The notes: generated by a model from the sequence alone, not told the origin. 64,000 nt of DNA from Trueperaceae bacterium (GCA_023954415.1 JAMLIB010000002.1:316599-380598); one strand, 5' to 3'; counted from the stretch's first letter, positions 17,146-26,775 are shown. Translations and numbers: made by a program.

Positions 17146-19109
17146 CCCTCACCGAGATAGCGCCCGGCGGGTTCGGCCGGAACCTCGTGCTGAAGGAGAA
17201 CTACACGTTCCTCGTCGCCAACGAGGCCGCCGCGGTCCTGGGAGGCGAGCACGGCCTGTACAGCCGCGACACGCGCTACCTGTCGCGCTACGCGTGGAGC
17301 GTCGGCTGGCCAGAGGCGGGCGATGACCGCGAGGCGCAGCTCCTGCTAGAGCACTCCCCCCGGCCTGACCGCTGCGCTCAGCACGTGGCCGTGATGGCCG
17401 GCCCCACGCAGGTCGTGGCCATCGCGCGCCGGCTCGACATCGCCACGGCGGCCATGCGGGACGCCGTCACGGTGACGAACACGTCGTTGGCGCGGCAGAC
17501 CGTGACGCTGACCCTGGCCTTCGAGACCGACTTCGCGGACCTCTTCCAGGCGCGCGGTTGGCACGAGCAGCCGGTCCGGTTCGCGGGTGGGACCGTCTGC
17601 CGCGCTCCCGGAGCGGCCTCCGTGCGCTTCGACCATGTGGCGAGCGACGGGCTCGAGCAGGGCCTCACGCTGACGTTCACGCCGGCGCCGAGCGAGGTGA
17701 CCGCCTCGGCCGCCACGTACACGCTCGAGTTGCGTCCGGGTGAGAGCGTGAGCCTGACGGTCGACGCGCTTCTTCGCGACCCGTTGGAGGCGGCCGCACA
17801 GGGAGCCGGCGTCGGCGCGGCAACGGCGCCACGCCAGACGCGCGACCCGAGCCCGCCGGCGACCTCGCGCCACGTCATCGCGTACGAGAGCTGGCTCGAG
17901 TCGTTCGGACCGTTGCTGGAAGGAGGGCCGCACGCCGCGGTGCTGCGCCGCGCCGCCCTAGACCTGAGGGCCCTCCTACTCTTCTCCGAGCACGGCCCCA
18001 TCGTCGCCGCCGGCATCCCCTGGTTCGTCACGGCCTTCGGCCGCGACTCCATCCTCACCGCCCTGATGCTCCTCGACCGCCGCCCGGACATGGCGCGCGG
18101 CACCCTGCGCTACCTCGCCTCCCTCCAGGGCCGGGGGTACGACGCGGCCCGCTCCGAGGCGCCCGGCAAGATCCTGCACGAGGTCAGGCAGGGCGAGCTC
18201 GCGCGCACGGGCAAGGTGCCGTTCGGTCGCTACTACGGCAGCATCGACGCGACCCTGCTCTTCATGGTGCTGCTGCACGAGACGTACCGCCGCGACGGCG
18301 ACCTTGGCCTCCTACGCGAGCTCCGCCCCAACCTGGAGGCCGCGCTCGGCTGGCTGGCAACCGACGCCGACCCCGACGGCGACGGCTTCGTGGAGTTCGC
18401 GTGCGCCCAGGGCGGCAACGGCTTGAGCGTCCAGTCGTGGAAGGACTCGCACGACGCGCTGAGCCACGCCGACGGCACCTTGGCGAAGGGGGCCGTGGCC
18501 GTGGCCGAGGTCCAGGGGTACGCCTACGCCGCGCTGCTGGCCGCCGCCGGGTGCTTGGGCGATCTCGGGGAGGCGACGGAGGCCGCGCGGCTCGCCAGGC
18601 GCGCGGACGAGTTGAAGGCGCGCTTCCACGAAACGTTCTGGCTGCCCGACCTAGGGACCTACGCACTGGCCCTCGACGGCGACAAGCGCCCGCTCGAGGT
18701 CCTCTCTTCCGACGCGGGCCAGCTCCTATGGACGGGGATCGTGCCGGAGGCGTTCGCGCCGACCCTCGCGGCCACCCTCATGTCGGACAGGCTCTTCTCC
18801 GGCTGGGGCATCCGCACGCTCGGCACGCGCGAGGCGCGCTACAACCCCCTGAGCTACCACAACGGCTCGGTGTGGCCGCACGACACCGCGCTCATCGCCG
18901 CCGGCCTGCGGCGCTACGGCTTCACCGAGCAAGCCTCCACGTTGCGCGACGCGCTCTTCGACCTGGCCGCCAGCCAGCCCGACCTGCGCCCACCGGAGCT
19001 CGTGGCCGGTTACGAGCGCACGGACTCGCCGCCGGTGCCCTACCCGGTGGCGTGCAGGCCGCAGGCGTGGTCCTCGGCGGCGCTCGCCTACCTGGCCGAC
19101 TGGGCCTGA
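17142..19109 (+). CDS. Glycogen debranching-type amylo-alpha-1,6-glucosidase
   Basis: A 655-residue glycoside hydrolase. The N-terminal beta-rich domain (about 1-200) begins FLVANEAAAVLGGEHGLYSRDTRYLSRY, typical of glycogen-debranching N-terminal domains. The rest (about 250-655) is an (alpha/alpha)6 barrel with FVTAFGRDSI near 298, QSWKDSHDAL and YHNGSVWPHDTALIA. It lacks a signal peptide and so would act on imported oligosaccharide in the cytoplasm, removing branch or terminal glucose units. The GTG start overlaps the permease stop (GTGA) and has GGAGG upstream, so it belongs to the sugar operon. Exact bond specificity is inferred. Confidence 0.8.
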   Translation: MTLTEIAPGGFGRNLVLKENYTFLVANEAAAVLGGEHGLYSRDTRYLSRYAWSVGWPEAGDDREAQLLLEHSPRPDRCAQHVAVMAGPTQVVAIARRLDIATAAMRDAVTVTNTSLARQTVTLTLAFETDFADLFQARGWHEQPVRFAGGTVCRAPGAASVRFDHVASDGLEQGLTLTFTPAPSEVTASAATYTLELRPGESVSLTVDALLRDPLEAAAQGAGVGAATAPRQTRDPSPPATSRHVIAYESWLESFGPLLEGGPHAAVLRRAALDLRALLLFSEHGPIVAAGIPWFVTAFGRDSILTALMLLDRRPDMARGTLRYLASLQGRGYDAARSEAPGKILHEVRQGELARTGKVPFGRYYGSIDATLLFMVLLHETYRRDGDLGLLRELRPNLEAALGWLATDADPDGDGFVEFACAQGGNGLSVQSWKDSHDALSHADGTLAKGAVAVAEVQGYAYAALLAAAGCLGDLGEATEAARLARRADELKARFHETFWLPDLGTYALALDGDKRPLEVLSSDAGQLLWTGIVPEAFAPTLAATLMSDRLFSGWGIRTLGTREARYNPLSYHNGSVWPHDTALIAAGLRRYGFTEQASTLRDALFDLAASQPDLRPPELVAGYERTDSPPVPYPVACRPQAWSSAALAYLADWA

Positions 19110-19160
19110 GCGAGGCGCCGCGGGCCCTGCCGCCGGGCGACACGGGGTTAGCATGACCCC

Positions 19161-19919
19161 ATGACGATCGACCTGAACGCCGACCTGGGCGAGGGCTTCG
19201 GCGTCTGGCTCGGCCCGGGCGACGACGCGAGCCTGTTGCGCCACGTCTCCTCCGCGAACGTGGCCTGCGGGTTCCACGCCGGCGATCCGACGATCATGCG
19301 CGAGACGGTCGCGCTGTGCGCGGCGGCCGGGGTGGCGGTCGGCGCGCATCCGTCGTACCCGGACCTGCGGGGCTTCGGCCGCGTGCCGCTCATGCTGCCC
19401 CCCGAACGCGTCATCGACGACGTCCTCTACCAGGTGGGCGCCCTCATGGGGATCGCGGCCGCCCAGGGGGTCGCCGTGCGGCACGTCAAGCCGCATGGCG
19501 CCCTCTACGAGGCGGTGGCGGTCGACCCGGGCCTCGCGCGGGCCCTGGCTGCCGAGGTCGCGCGGTTGGGCGAGGGGCTGCGCCTGGTGGTGCCCGCCTC
19601 CTCGCCGGCCGCCGCCGCGCTCGCCACCGCCGGCCACGCGCACCTCCGCGAGGGCTTCGCCGACCGCGCCTACCTCGAGAGCGGGCTGCTCGTGCCGCGG
19701 CGGCGCAGCGGGGCCGTCATCACCGAGGCCGGGGCGGCGGCCGACCAGGCCCTAGCCCTGGCCGAGGGCCGCGAGCTCGCCACCAGCGACGGCACGACCA
19801 TCGCGCTCTCGGTCGACACGATCTGCGTGCACTCGGACACGCCGGGCGCCGTCGCCATAGCGGCCGCGGTGCGCGAGCGCCTCGCGGGCGCGCGCTTCAC
19901 CGTCGCCGCACCGGCCTGA
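19161..19919 (+). CDS. pxpA: 5-oxoprolinase subunit PxpA (LamB/YcsF family)
   Basis: A 252-residue protein opening IDLNADLGEGFGVW, the family signature, with CGFHAGDP, GAHPSYPDLRGFGR and VKPHGALYE in order. With PxpB and PxpC it hydrolyses 5-oxoproline (pyroglutamate) to glutamate using ATP, clearing a spontaneous damage product. TAGCAT (19149-19154) ends six bases before the ATG, so the message is probably leaderless. The fused pxpB-pxpC gene follows after 12 bases. Confidence 0.92.
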   Translation: MTIDLNADLGEGFGVWLGPGDDASLLRHVSSANVACGFHAGDPTIMRETVALCAAAGVAVGAHPSYPDLRGFGRVPLMLPPERVIDDVLYQVGALMGIAAAQGVAVRHVKPHGALYEAVAVDPGLARALAAEVARLGEGLRLVVPASSPAAAALATAGHAHLREGFADRAYLESGLLVPRRRSGAVITEAGAAADQALALAEGRELATSDGTTIALSVDTICVHSDTPGAVAIAAAVRERLAGARFTVAAPA

Positions 19920-19931
19920 GCGGCACGTAAC

Positions 19932-21671
19932 GTGCGCGTAGAGACCGCCGGACCGTGGGCTCGCTACCTGGTCCTTGGCGGACCGCCCTCCCCGGAGCTC
20001 TCCAGGCGCATCGGCGCCGTGGCGGAGGCTTTGCGCGCCGCGCTGCCTCGTGGTGCGTTCGACGTCGTGCCCGGCTACCTCGACATCCTCGTCGAGGGTC
20101 GCGCCGTGCTCGCGCCCGAGCGCCTCCTGGCGCTGGCCGAGGCGATCGAGGTAACCGGCGGGGCCTCGGACGGGGGCGCCTACCAGCCGCGCACCTTCGA
20201 GGTCCCGGTGGCGTACGGGGCGGGAGCGGACGCGGCGACCCTGACGGAGCGGCTCGGCCTGGCCTGGCCCGACATCGCCGGGCTGCACGCCGCCGGGAAG
20301 TACACCGTGGCGTACGTAGGCTTCACTCCGGGCTTCCCGTACCTGCACGGGCTCGACCCCCGCCTCCAGACCCCGAGACGCGACCGACCACGGCCGGACG
20401 TGCCCGCCGGCGCGGTGGCCATGGCGGGCGCTCAGGCGGGCATCTACCCGGAGGCGGGGCCGGGCGGCTGGTGGGTACTCGGCACCACGAGCTTCCCGCT
20501 CTTCATGCCCGACCGACCGGAACCGACGGTGCTGCGAGCCGGCGACGAGCTGCGCTTCGTGCCGCAGGCCAGCGGGGGCGGCGGCCAGGCTCGCGGCAGA
20601 GCACCGATCGACGCCGACGTGGGCTACCACGCCCCGCCCGGCACCCCGACGTTCGGCTCGCTAGGAGCCCCGGCCGAGCATGCGGCCGCCGAGCCCCTCG
20701 TCTCGGTGCTGGAAGTATGGCCCGAGTCGGCCTCCCTCCAGGGCAGGCCGCGCGTCGGCGTCGGCCGGCACGGCCTGGCCGAGGCGGGCGCGCTCGACCA
20801 GCGCCTCCTGCTGGCACTGCACCTCGCCGTGGGCGCGCCGCTCGACGGGGCGAGCATCGAGCTCCCCGTGCCCCACGCGGCGCTGCGTGCCGAGGCGTCG
20901 ACGGTGGCTGCGTTCGGCGGGGCGGCGACCGCCAGCCTGAGGGGCGAGGAGCTGACGCCCGGGGTGCCGTTCGAGTGGCGCGCCGGGGACGTGCTGGCCT
21001 TGCGGCCTGCCCCGGCGGGTCCGCGCCGGCGGGCCGGCGTGCCCATCCTCAGCTTCGCGGGGGGCCTGGCACCGCTAGACGGCCATGCCGGGCACCCCCT
21101 GTTGGCCGCCGGCGGGAGCACGGACGTGCGCGGGCACGTGGGCGGTTTCGGGCGGTGGCTACGCGCCGGCGACGTCATGGCGCGCGGCGCCGGGCGCGCG
21201 TGGTCGCCGGGAGCCGGTACTGCTCGGCGAACGGCTGATGCCGGCACCACCACGCCCACGTGGCCCCCGGTTCGACCCGTCAGGAAGGCGGCAGGCGGGG
21301 CCCTCGGTCACTACCCTAGCGAGCTCCACCTCCGCCTGTACCCGGGCGCGCGCACCGGCGGCTTCGCCCACCTCTTGAGCAGGACCTTCGTCGTCAGCGA
21401 GCGCAGCCGGATGGGCGTTCGCCTCGAGCCGCGGGGCGAGCGCGACACCCGAGGCGTGCCGGTGACGGGCGCCGAGACGTCGAGGGGTATGCCCCTCGGA
21501 GCCGTTCAACTCCCCCCGGACGGACGGCCGCTCGTCTTGCTCGCGGACCGCGGTCGCACGGGCGGCTACCCGGTCGTCGGGGTGGTCGCCAGGGTCGACC
21601 TAGCTGGGCTCGCCCAGGCTCGGCCCGGGACCGTCGTGACCTTCCACGCTCCCGGTGAACACGGCTCCTGA
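19932..21671 (+). CDS. 5-oxoprolinase PxpB-PxpC fusion
   Basis: A 579-residue fusion. Residues 1-215 match PxpB/KipI (VDILVEGRA-like region, then VGFTPGFPYLHGLDPRL and GGWWVLGTT). Residues about 255-579 match PxpC/KipA (SLQGRPRVGVGRHGLAEAGALDQ-type start, later HYPSELHLRLYP and MGVRLEP). A linker of about 40 residues joins them. PxpB and PxpC are separate in E. coli and B. subtilis; fused forms occur in other bacteria. The start is GTG without a clear ribosome site. The 3' end overlaps the convergent antiporter gene by 72 bases. Confidence 0.88.
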   Translation: MRVETAGPWARYLVLGGPPSPELSRRIGAVAEALRAALPRGAFDVVPGYLDILVEGRAVLAPERLLALAEAIEVTGGASDGGAYQPRTFEVPVAYGAGADAATLTERLGLAWPDIAGLHAAGKYTVAYVGFTPGFPYLHGLDPRLQTPRRDRPRPDVPAGAVAMAGAQAGIYPEAGPGGWWVLGTTSFPLFMPDRPEPTVLRAGDELRFVPQASGGGGQARGRAPIDADVGYHAPPGTPTFGSLGAPAEHAAAEPLVSVLEVWPESASLQGRPRVGVGRHGLAEAGALDQRLLLALHLAVGAPLDGASIELPVPHAALRAEASTVAAFGGAATASLRGEELTPGVPFEWRAGDVLALRPAPAGPRRRAGVPILSFAGGLAPLDGHAGHPLLAAGGSTDVRGHVGGFGRWLRAGDVMARGAGRAWSPGAGTARRTADAGTTTPTWPPVRPVRKAAGGALGHYPSELHLRLYPGARTGGFAHLLSRTFVVSERSRMGVRLEPRGERDTRGVPVTGAETSRGMPLGAVQLPPDGRPLVLLADRGRTGGYPVVGVVARVDLAGLAQARPGTVVTFHAPGEHGS

Positions 21672-23216
21672 GCCGCCGTCCTCGGGGAACGCCGCCGCCT
21701 CGGCACCGTCACTCCCGGCAGGCCGCACGGAAGCGCCCACGCCGTGCCACTTGCGCCCGAACGCGGTCGGGATCGACTCCGTGTGCAAGTGCGAGCCGAT
21801 CAGGTACACGTGGTCGCCCGCCCTGAACACCGTGCTGCCGCGCGGCGTGACCATCTGCTTGCCCCGCAGCACCGCGGCTATCACGACCTCGGGCGGCAAC
21901 GAGAGCTCGTCTATGCGCTTGCCGATTGCCCGGTTGTCCTCGCCGAGGTACACGTCGACGACGGCGGCGCCCTCCGGGGCGTCGCCGCCGAGCTCGAGCC
22001 GCAGCCGCGCGGGGGGCGGCTCCTCCTTGGAGAGTCCGAGCGCCTTCGCCAAGGGCGAGATGGTGAAGCCTTGCAGCAACGTCCCGACGATCACGACGAC
22101 GAACACGACGTTGAAGATGACGTCGGCGCCGGGCACGCGCTCGAGGAGCGGCACCATGGCGAGGATGATGGGCACGGCGCCCTTGAGGCCGGCCCAGGTG
22201 ATCAGGGCCTGCTCGCGGAGCGTGAAGACCATCCGGCCGCGCGAGACGAGGCGCACGAGCCATAGCGAGATGCCGACGGCCAGCGGCCGAGCGATGAGCA
22301 TGCACGCCGCGGTGATGAGCAGGGCCACGCCGAGGATGGCCGGCAGCTGCTCCGGGTCGACGAGCAGGCCCATCAGGAGGAACATGACGAGCTGCGCCCC
22401 CCAAGCCGCGCCGTCCATGAAGTTGATGATGGCGAGCCTGTGCGAGAGGCGGTTGTGGCTCAGGATGAGCCCCACCAGGTAGATGGCGAGGTAACCGTTG
22501 CCGTGCAGCAGCCCGGTGAGCGCGAACGCGAGGAGCGCGCCCGACAGCGCCAGCATCGGGTACAGGCCGATGTTGCCGAGCGCGGCCTTGTTGATCACCT
22601 GCTTCAGGAGCCAGCCGAACACGAGCCCTAGCACGGCCCCGATCGCGAGCTCGAGGACGATGTCGCCAGCCAGCACGAGGTAGTTGACGGCCCCCTCGCG
22701 CGTGACGGCCTCGGCCAACGAGTACGTGAGGAGCACGGCCGCCGGGTCGTTCGTGCCGGACTCGGTCTCCAACGTGCCGCGCAGCCGCTTCGGGATCCCG
22801 CGCCCCTTGAGCATCGAGAAGGTGGCGGCAGCGTCCGTGCTCGACACGACGGCGCCGAGCAGCATGCTGGTCAGGAGGTCGAGGCTGGTGAGGGCGTAAG
22901 CGCTCAGGCCGACGAACAGCATGGTGAGCACGGTCCCGACCGTCGCCAGGGCGGAGGCGGGCACTATGGCCGCCCTGAACAACGTCATGCGCGTGTCCAG
23001 ACCGCCGTAGAAGAGGATGAGGGCCAGGGCGACGGTCCCGACGTGGTAGCTCAACTCGATGTCGTTGAACTGGATCCCGAGGGGGCCGCTGGAGCCGGCG
23101 AACATGCCGATGCCGACGAACAAGACGAGCGCGGGCACCCCGAAGCGGTGCGCCAGTCGCGTGCTGAGGATAGCGACGACCGTGAGGGTCGCGGCAACCG
23201 CCATGGCCAGTTCCAC
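21600..23216 (-). CDS. Cation/proton antiporter with TrkA-C domain (CPA1 family)
   Basis: A 538-residue protein with about 12 transmembrane helices (residues 1-390) of the K+/H+ or Na+/H+ NhaP type, including SSTDAAATFSML and TESGTNDPAA, where the Asp pair of the ion site lies. A C-terminal RCK_C/TrkA-C domain (about 430-505; RGSTVFRAGDHVYLIG) should sense nucleotide or ligand in the cytoplasm. It exports K+ or Na+ in exchange for protons. GTG 23216 was chosen because TAGCAT (complement of 23224-23229) ends seven bases upstream, as in other leaderless genes here; an ATG at 23225 would overlap that hexamer. Confidence 0.82.
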   Translation of the reverse strand: MELAMAVAATLTVVAILSTRLAHRFGVPALVLFVGIGMFAGSSGPLGIQFNDIELSYHVGTVALALILFYGGLDTRMTLFRAAIVPASALATVGTVLTMLFVGLSAYALTSLDLLTSMLLGAVVSSTDAAATFSMLKGRGIPKRLRGTLETESGTNDPAAVLLTYSLAEAVTREGAVNYLVLAGDIVLELAIGAVLGLVFGWLLKQVINKAALGNIGLYPMLALSGALLAFALTGLLHGNGYLAIYLVGLILSHNRLSHRLAIINFMDGAAWGAQLVMFLLMGLLVDPEQLPAILGVALLITAACMLIARPLAVGISLWLVRLVSRGRMVFTLREQALITWAGLKGAVPIILAMVPLLERVPGADVIFNVVFVVVIVGTLLQGFTISPLAKALGLSKEEPPPARLRLELGGDAPEGAAVVDVYLGEDNRAIGKRIDELSLPPEVVIAAVLRGKQMVTPRGSTVFRAGDHVYLIGSHLHTESIPTAFGRKWHGVGASVRPAGSDGAEAAAFPEDGGSGAVFTGSVEGHDGPGPSLGEPS

Positions 23217-23348
23217 GCGACACATGCTAAACCCGCTCCGGCCAGGCGCTGGGCGAGGAGCGCGGGTCGACCGTAGCCAGCGTGCCGGCCCGGCTGCGCC
23301 GGCGCGAGTGAGACGCCCCCTTCCCGCCCTAGGCCCTAGACTTAGGCC

Positions 23349-23789
23349 ATGAAGTCCGTGGCCCTCATCGCGCACGACCAGAAGAAGGCGGAACTCGCCG
23401 AGTTCGTGGCGGAGCACGCCGAGACCATCGGACGCTTCCCACTGATCGCAACCGGCACGACGGGCACGGTCCTGATGGAGCGCACCGGCCTCGCCATCGA
23501 ACGCCTCGCCTCGGGTCCGCTCGGCGGCGACCTCCAGGTCGGCGCTCGCATCGCCCAGGACGAGGTCCTCGCCGTCATCTTCTTCCGCGACCCGCTCACG
23601 GCCCAGCCGCACGAGCCGGACATCTCCGCCCTGCTGCGCATCTGCGACGTGCACCGCGTGGCCCTGGCGACGAACTCGGCTACGGCCGAGGCGGTGGCCG
23701 CCTGGTTGGCCGACCTCCTGGCGGACGAGGAGCTGCTAGCCTCGTACGCGCGCGGCGCTCCCGCCGCGGACGGAGCGACGCGGCCATGA
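23349..23789 (+). CDS. mgsA: Methylglyoxal synthase
   Basis: A 146-residue enzyme that converts dihydroxyacetone phosphate to methylglyoxal, bypassing lower glycolysis when phosphate is limiting. All family blocks are present: [46 protein letters not shown] and ALATNSATA, which hold the catalytic Asp/His residues of the E. coli enzyme. TAGACT (23337-23342) ends six bases before the ATG; the mRNA is probably leaderless. It overlaps the next small gene by ATGA. Confidence 0.94.
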   Translation: MKSVALIAHDQKKAELAEFVAEHAETIGRFPLIATGTTGTVLMERTGLAIERLASGPLGGDLQVGARIAQDEVLAVIFFRDPLTAQPHEPDISALLRICDVHRVALATNSATAEAVAAWLADLLADEELLASYARGAPAADGATRP

Positions 23790-24037
23790 ACAAGGAGCTC
23801 ATCGAACGCTTCCTCAAGGAGATGCGCGACAAGCATTCCCAGCAGATCGACGCCGTCGCCTTGCCGGACGGCACGGCCGAGTTCATAGCGGACGTCGTGG
23901 CCGCCCACGACAACGACACGATCGAGTTCATGGTCAAGCTCTCGTACCTCATGGGCTTGCAGACGGGCTTCGCAGCCGCCGTGTCCGGCGCCTCCGGCCC
24001 CGGCCCAGAACCCGGGCGCGGGCCGCTGCAGGCGTGA
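23786..24037 (+). CDS. Small protein of unknown function coupled to mgsA
   Basis: 83 residues. The first 65 look helical and ordered ([20 protein letters not shown], then [17 protein letters not shown]); the last 20 are Gly/Pro-rich. I do not recognise the family. Its start overlaps the mgsA stop, so the two are made together, which may mean a role in methylglyoxal or phosphate stress. Confidence 0.65.
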   Translation: MNKELIERFLKEMRDKHSQQIDAVALPDGTAEFIADVVAAHDNDTIEFMVKLSYLMGLQTGFAAAVSGASGPGPEPGRGPLQA

Positions 24038-24119
24038 TGCCCGAGGCGATCGGCAGCGTGACGGGCGGGTCGACCATCGACCTCGGACCGAACCAAGACC
24101 CTGGAAGAGAGGCGTGAGC

Positions 24120-24617
24120 ATGGGACCCGACCGTGAAGAGTTCCTGAGCAACTTCGAGTTCGTCTTCTCCGAGTTCTTCGAGGGGCCACCGGCCGGCGCG
24201 GGCGGCACCGTGGCGCTCGACCGCGACGGGAGCTGGCGCCGCACCTTGGAGCGGCTGACGGCCGCCGAGGCGTCCCGCCCGGCCTTCCCGGGCGCGACGA
24301 CCGTGGTGGCGCACGTCGTCCACGCGACCTACTACCTCACGAACTCGGTCCGCTACATCGTGCCTGACGGCGACAAGACGACCCCCGGCGACTGGTCGGG
24401 CAGCTGGGCGACGAGCGTCGTGACGGAGAGCGAGTGGCAAGCGCGCATCGCGGCCCTGTTCGCGGCGTACGAGGAGATCAAGGCCACGGCCAGGGGCCTC
24501 GCCGACTGGAGCGGCGATAGCACGGGTCTGGCGTTCGCCGTGCTCGCCCACAGCGCGTACCACCTCGGCGCCGTCAGGCAGCTCGTGAAGGCGTTGCAGG
24601 CCTCACAGGCCGGCTAG
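24120..24617 (+). CDS. DinB-like four-helix protein
   Basis: A 165-residue all-alpha protein. HVVHATYYLTNSVRYIV and AVLAHSAYHLGAVRQLV hold histidines spaced as in the DinB/YfiT metal-binding bundle. Members include thiol S-transferases and proteins of unknown role. The ATG at 24120 is preferred because GAGAGG lies seven bases upstream; a GTG two codons earlier is also possible. It follows the small mgsA-linked gene after 82 bases. Confidence 0.72.
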   Translation: MGPDREEFLSNFEFVFSEFFEGPPAGAGGTVALDRDGSWRRTLERLTAAEASRPAFPGATTVVAHVVHATYYLTNSVRYIVPDGDKTTPGDWSGSWATSVVTESEWQARIAALFAAYEEIKATARGLADWSGDSTGLAFAVLAHSAYHLGAVRQLVKALQASQAG

Positions 24618-24638
24618 AAGAACGCGGGGCGACTCCCC

Positions 24639-25064
24639 TCAGCCGGCGACACCTTCCCCGACGAGCTCCACCTCGCATACGATCTCGGCCTTCAGGCTCA
24701 GGCCCACGGAGCAGTACTTGTCCGTGGCGAGCTGCACGAAGCGCTCGGCCGTGGCCAGGTCGAGGCCGGGCACGTCGAGCACGTGCTTGGCGACGATGCG
24801 CTCGAACGGCGCAGGCACAGCGTCGGGGCGCTCGCCCACCATCTCTATGCGGTACTCGTTGATGGGCAGCTTGCGCTTGCCGAGCATGACGACGACGTCC
24901 ATGGCGGCACAGGCGGCCGTGGCGTTGAGCAGGAGCTGCATGGGGCTCATGCCCGTCCTGGCATGCTTCTCGTTGTCGATCATCACGCGCTGGCCTTCCG
25001 GCGTCTCGCCGACGAAGCGCAGGCCTACGAGGTGGTGGACGGTGCTGGTCAGGGTCTTCGGCAT
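24639..25064 (-). CDS. OsmC/Ohr family protein
   Basis: A 141-residue OsmC-like protein, a family of thiol peroxidases that detoxify organic hydroperoxides. The two redox cysteines are at 52 (TAACAAMDVV) and 118 (DKYCSVGLSL), and SPMQLLLNATAAC is the usual helix. A -10-like GATACT ends five bases before the ATG, with no ribosome site. The family has several subgroups, so the exact substrate is uncertain. Confidence 0.85.
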   Translation of the reverse strand: MPKTLTSTVHHLVGLRFVGETPEGQRVMIDNEKHARTGMSPMQLLLNATAACAAMDVVVMLGKRKLPINEYRIEMVGERPDAVPAPFERIVAKHVLDVPGLDLATAERFVQLATDKYCSVGLSLKAEIVCEVELVGEGVAG

Positions 25065-25171
25065 GCCCTAGTATCGGGCGCGCGGGCGCGCAGCGCCAGG
25101 TTCCTCGCGACGGGAGGCGGAGATGCGCCCCTCGGGCCGCCGGGCTCCCTGAGCGCTACACTCGCTTCACG

Positions 25172-25762
25172 ATGAGCGCGACGGACGTGCCCGCAACCAA
25201 GGCGACCCTGCGCGACTGGGCGCGCGCGACGCGCGCCGAGCTCATGCGCAGCTGCGGCGCCGAGAGGAGCGCCGCCGCGGTGGCCCTCGTGAGGTCCGCC
25301 GCCGCCTACCGTGGCGCCGGAACCGTGGCCTGTTACCGCGCTTTCGGCTCCGAACTCGACCTGACAGCGCTGGCAGGCGACTCGGGCAAGCGCTTCGTCT
25401 GGCCGCGCACGCACGGCGGACCCCCACCGCGCCTCACCATGCGGCTGGCGGACCCCGCGAACGAGGCCGCGTGGGAACGCCACCGCTTCGGTCAGCCCGA
25501 ACCCGCGGCCGGCACGCCGGAGGTCGACCCGCGCGGCATCGACGTGGTCCTGGTGCCGGGCCTCGCGTTCGACGTCCGCGGTTACCGCCTCGGCTACGGC
25601 AAGGGCTATTACGACCGCCTGTTACCGCTGTTGCGGCCCGACGCCGCTGTCGTCGGCGTGACGCTGGAAGCGCTCGTCGTGCCCGAGCTCCCGCATGAGG
25701 AGCACGACTTCAGGATGGGCTACTTGGTCACGGAGAGCGCTTGGCGCGAGGTCGCGGCCTAG
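25172..25762 (+). CDS. 5-formyltetrahydrofolate cyclo-ligase
   Basis: A 196-residue enzyme that uses ATP to convert 5-formyl-THF to 5,10-methenyl-THF in folate recycling. The C-terminal signature VLVPGLAFDVRGYRLGYGKG followed by YYDR is intact (about 126-150), and RAFGSELDL supplies the substrate region. TACACT (25157-25162) ends nine bases before the ATG. The stop overlaps the end of the convergent PfkB kinase gene by four bases. Confidence 0.92.
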   Translation: MSATDVPATKATLRDWARATRAELMRSCGAERSAAAVALVRSAAAYRGAGTVACYRAFGSELDLTALAGDSGKRFVWPRTHGGPPPRLTMRLADPANEAAWERHRFGQPEPAAGTPEVDPRGIDVVLVPGLAFDVRGYRLGYGKGYYDRLLPLLRPDAAVVGVTLEALVVPELPHEEHDFRMGYLVTESAWREVAA

Positions 25763-26775
25763 ACCGAGGCTACGGTCTCGACCGCGGCCTCGACGACCTC
25801 GGCCCAGCTCGGGTAGCGCCGGGGCTGGCTGCCGATGGCGAGCGCCGACGCGTTCACGGCCGGCGCCAGGGCCTCCGCCCAGCTCATGCCACGCGCGAGG
25901 CCGGCCAGCAGCCCGGCGTTGAAGGTGTCGCCGGCCCCGACCGTGTCCTGCACGCACACGATGGGCGCCGGGTGGACCACGTAGCCATCGGCCCCGGCCA
26001 ACAGCGCGCCGGCGGCCCCGCACTTCATCACGACGCGTTCCGCGCCGAGCTCGAGCAGCGCCGCGGCAGCGGCCTCGGCGACGTCATCGACGGCGGCGCC
26101 TTCGCGCTCGCCGGTAACGCCGACGGCCTCCTCGCGGTTGGGCAGGAAGGCGCTGACGTGCGGCAGCAGGGCCGCCACCTCGGCGCGCACGGCGGGGGTC
26201 CAGCCCTCGTCCGGCCAACCCGTGTCGATCATGGTGAGCATGCCGCGCTGGCGGGCACCGCGTAGTAGGCTCGGGGCCTTCGCGCGCAACTCCGGCAAGA
26301 GGAAGTAGCCGCAGAGCAGGAGGAGGTCACCCGGCCTCGCCGCGTCGAGCGCCGCCGCGATCCGTTCCTCCGGCAAGGTCACGAGGTGGCCGAGGTAGGA
26401 GACGAAGGTCCGCTGCCCGTCCGGATGCGTGAGGCCGACCGTGAGCGCCGTCGGGTGCGGCACGCGCGTCAGGCGTGCCGCACCCGACATGGCGCCCTCG
26501 AGCCAACCCCCCAGGAAGTCCTCTCCGACGTGGGCGATGACGTCCGAGTCCACGCCCTCACGCACCCCCATGGCGGCCAGTGCCAGCCCGGTGTTGCCGG
26601 CGGCCCCGCCGACGCGCCACTCGTAGCGGTCGATCACGACCTCGCTGCCCGGCACCGGCCACGGCGCCACGTCGCCCATGAGCACGTCCACGTTGGCGTT
26701 GCCGACGACCACGATGCGCGGCGAGCCGGGGCCGCGCCCAGACCCCCACGCGCCGGCGCCTGAAGCGTGGCTCAA
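25759..26775 (-). CDS. PfkB family carbohydrate kinase
   Basis: A 338-residue ribokinase-fold enzyme. It opens IVVVGNANVDVL, has WRVGGAAGNTGLALAAMG for sugar binding and DTVGAGDTFNAGLLAGLARG with the catalytic Asp near the C-terminus. It should phosphorylate a sugar or sugar acid imported by the ABC transporter upstream in the operon. The start is TTG, overlapping the permease stop (TTGA) and following a G-rich ribosome site; a run of about 20 low-complexity residues precedes the domain. Substrate unknown. It is the last gene of the seven-gene ROK operon. Confidence 0.82.
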   Translation of the reverse strand: MSHASGAGAWGSGRGPGSPRIVVVGNANVDVLMGDVAPWPVPGSEVVIDRYEWRVGGAAGNTGLALAAMGVREGVDSDVIAHVGEDFLGGWLEGAMSGAARLTRVPHPTALTVGLTHPDGQRTFVSYLGHLVTLPEERIAAALDAARPGDLLLLCGYFLLPELRAKAPSLLRGARQRGMLTMIDTGWPDEGWTPAVRAEVAALLPHVSAFLPNREEAVGVTGEREGAAVDDVAEAAAAALLELGAERVVMKCGAAGALLAGADGYVVHPAPIVCVQDTVGAGDTFNAGLLAGLARGMSWAEALAPAVNASALAIGSQPRRYPSWAEVVEAAVETVASV

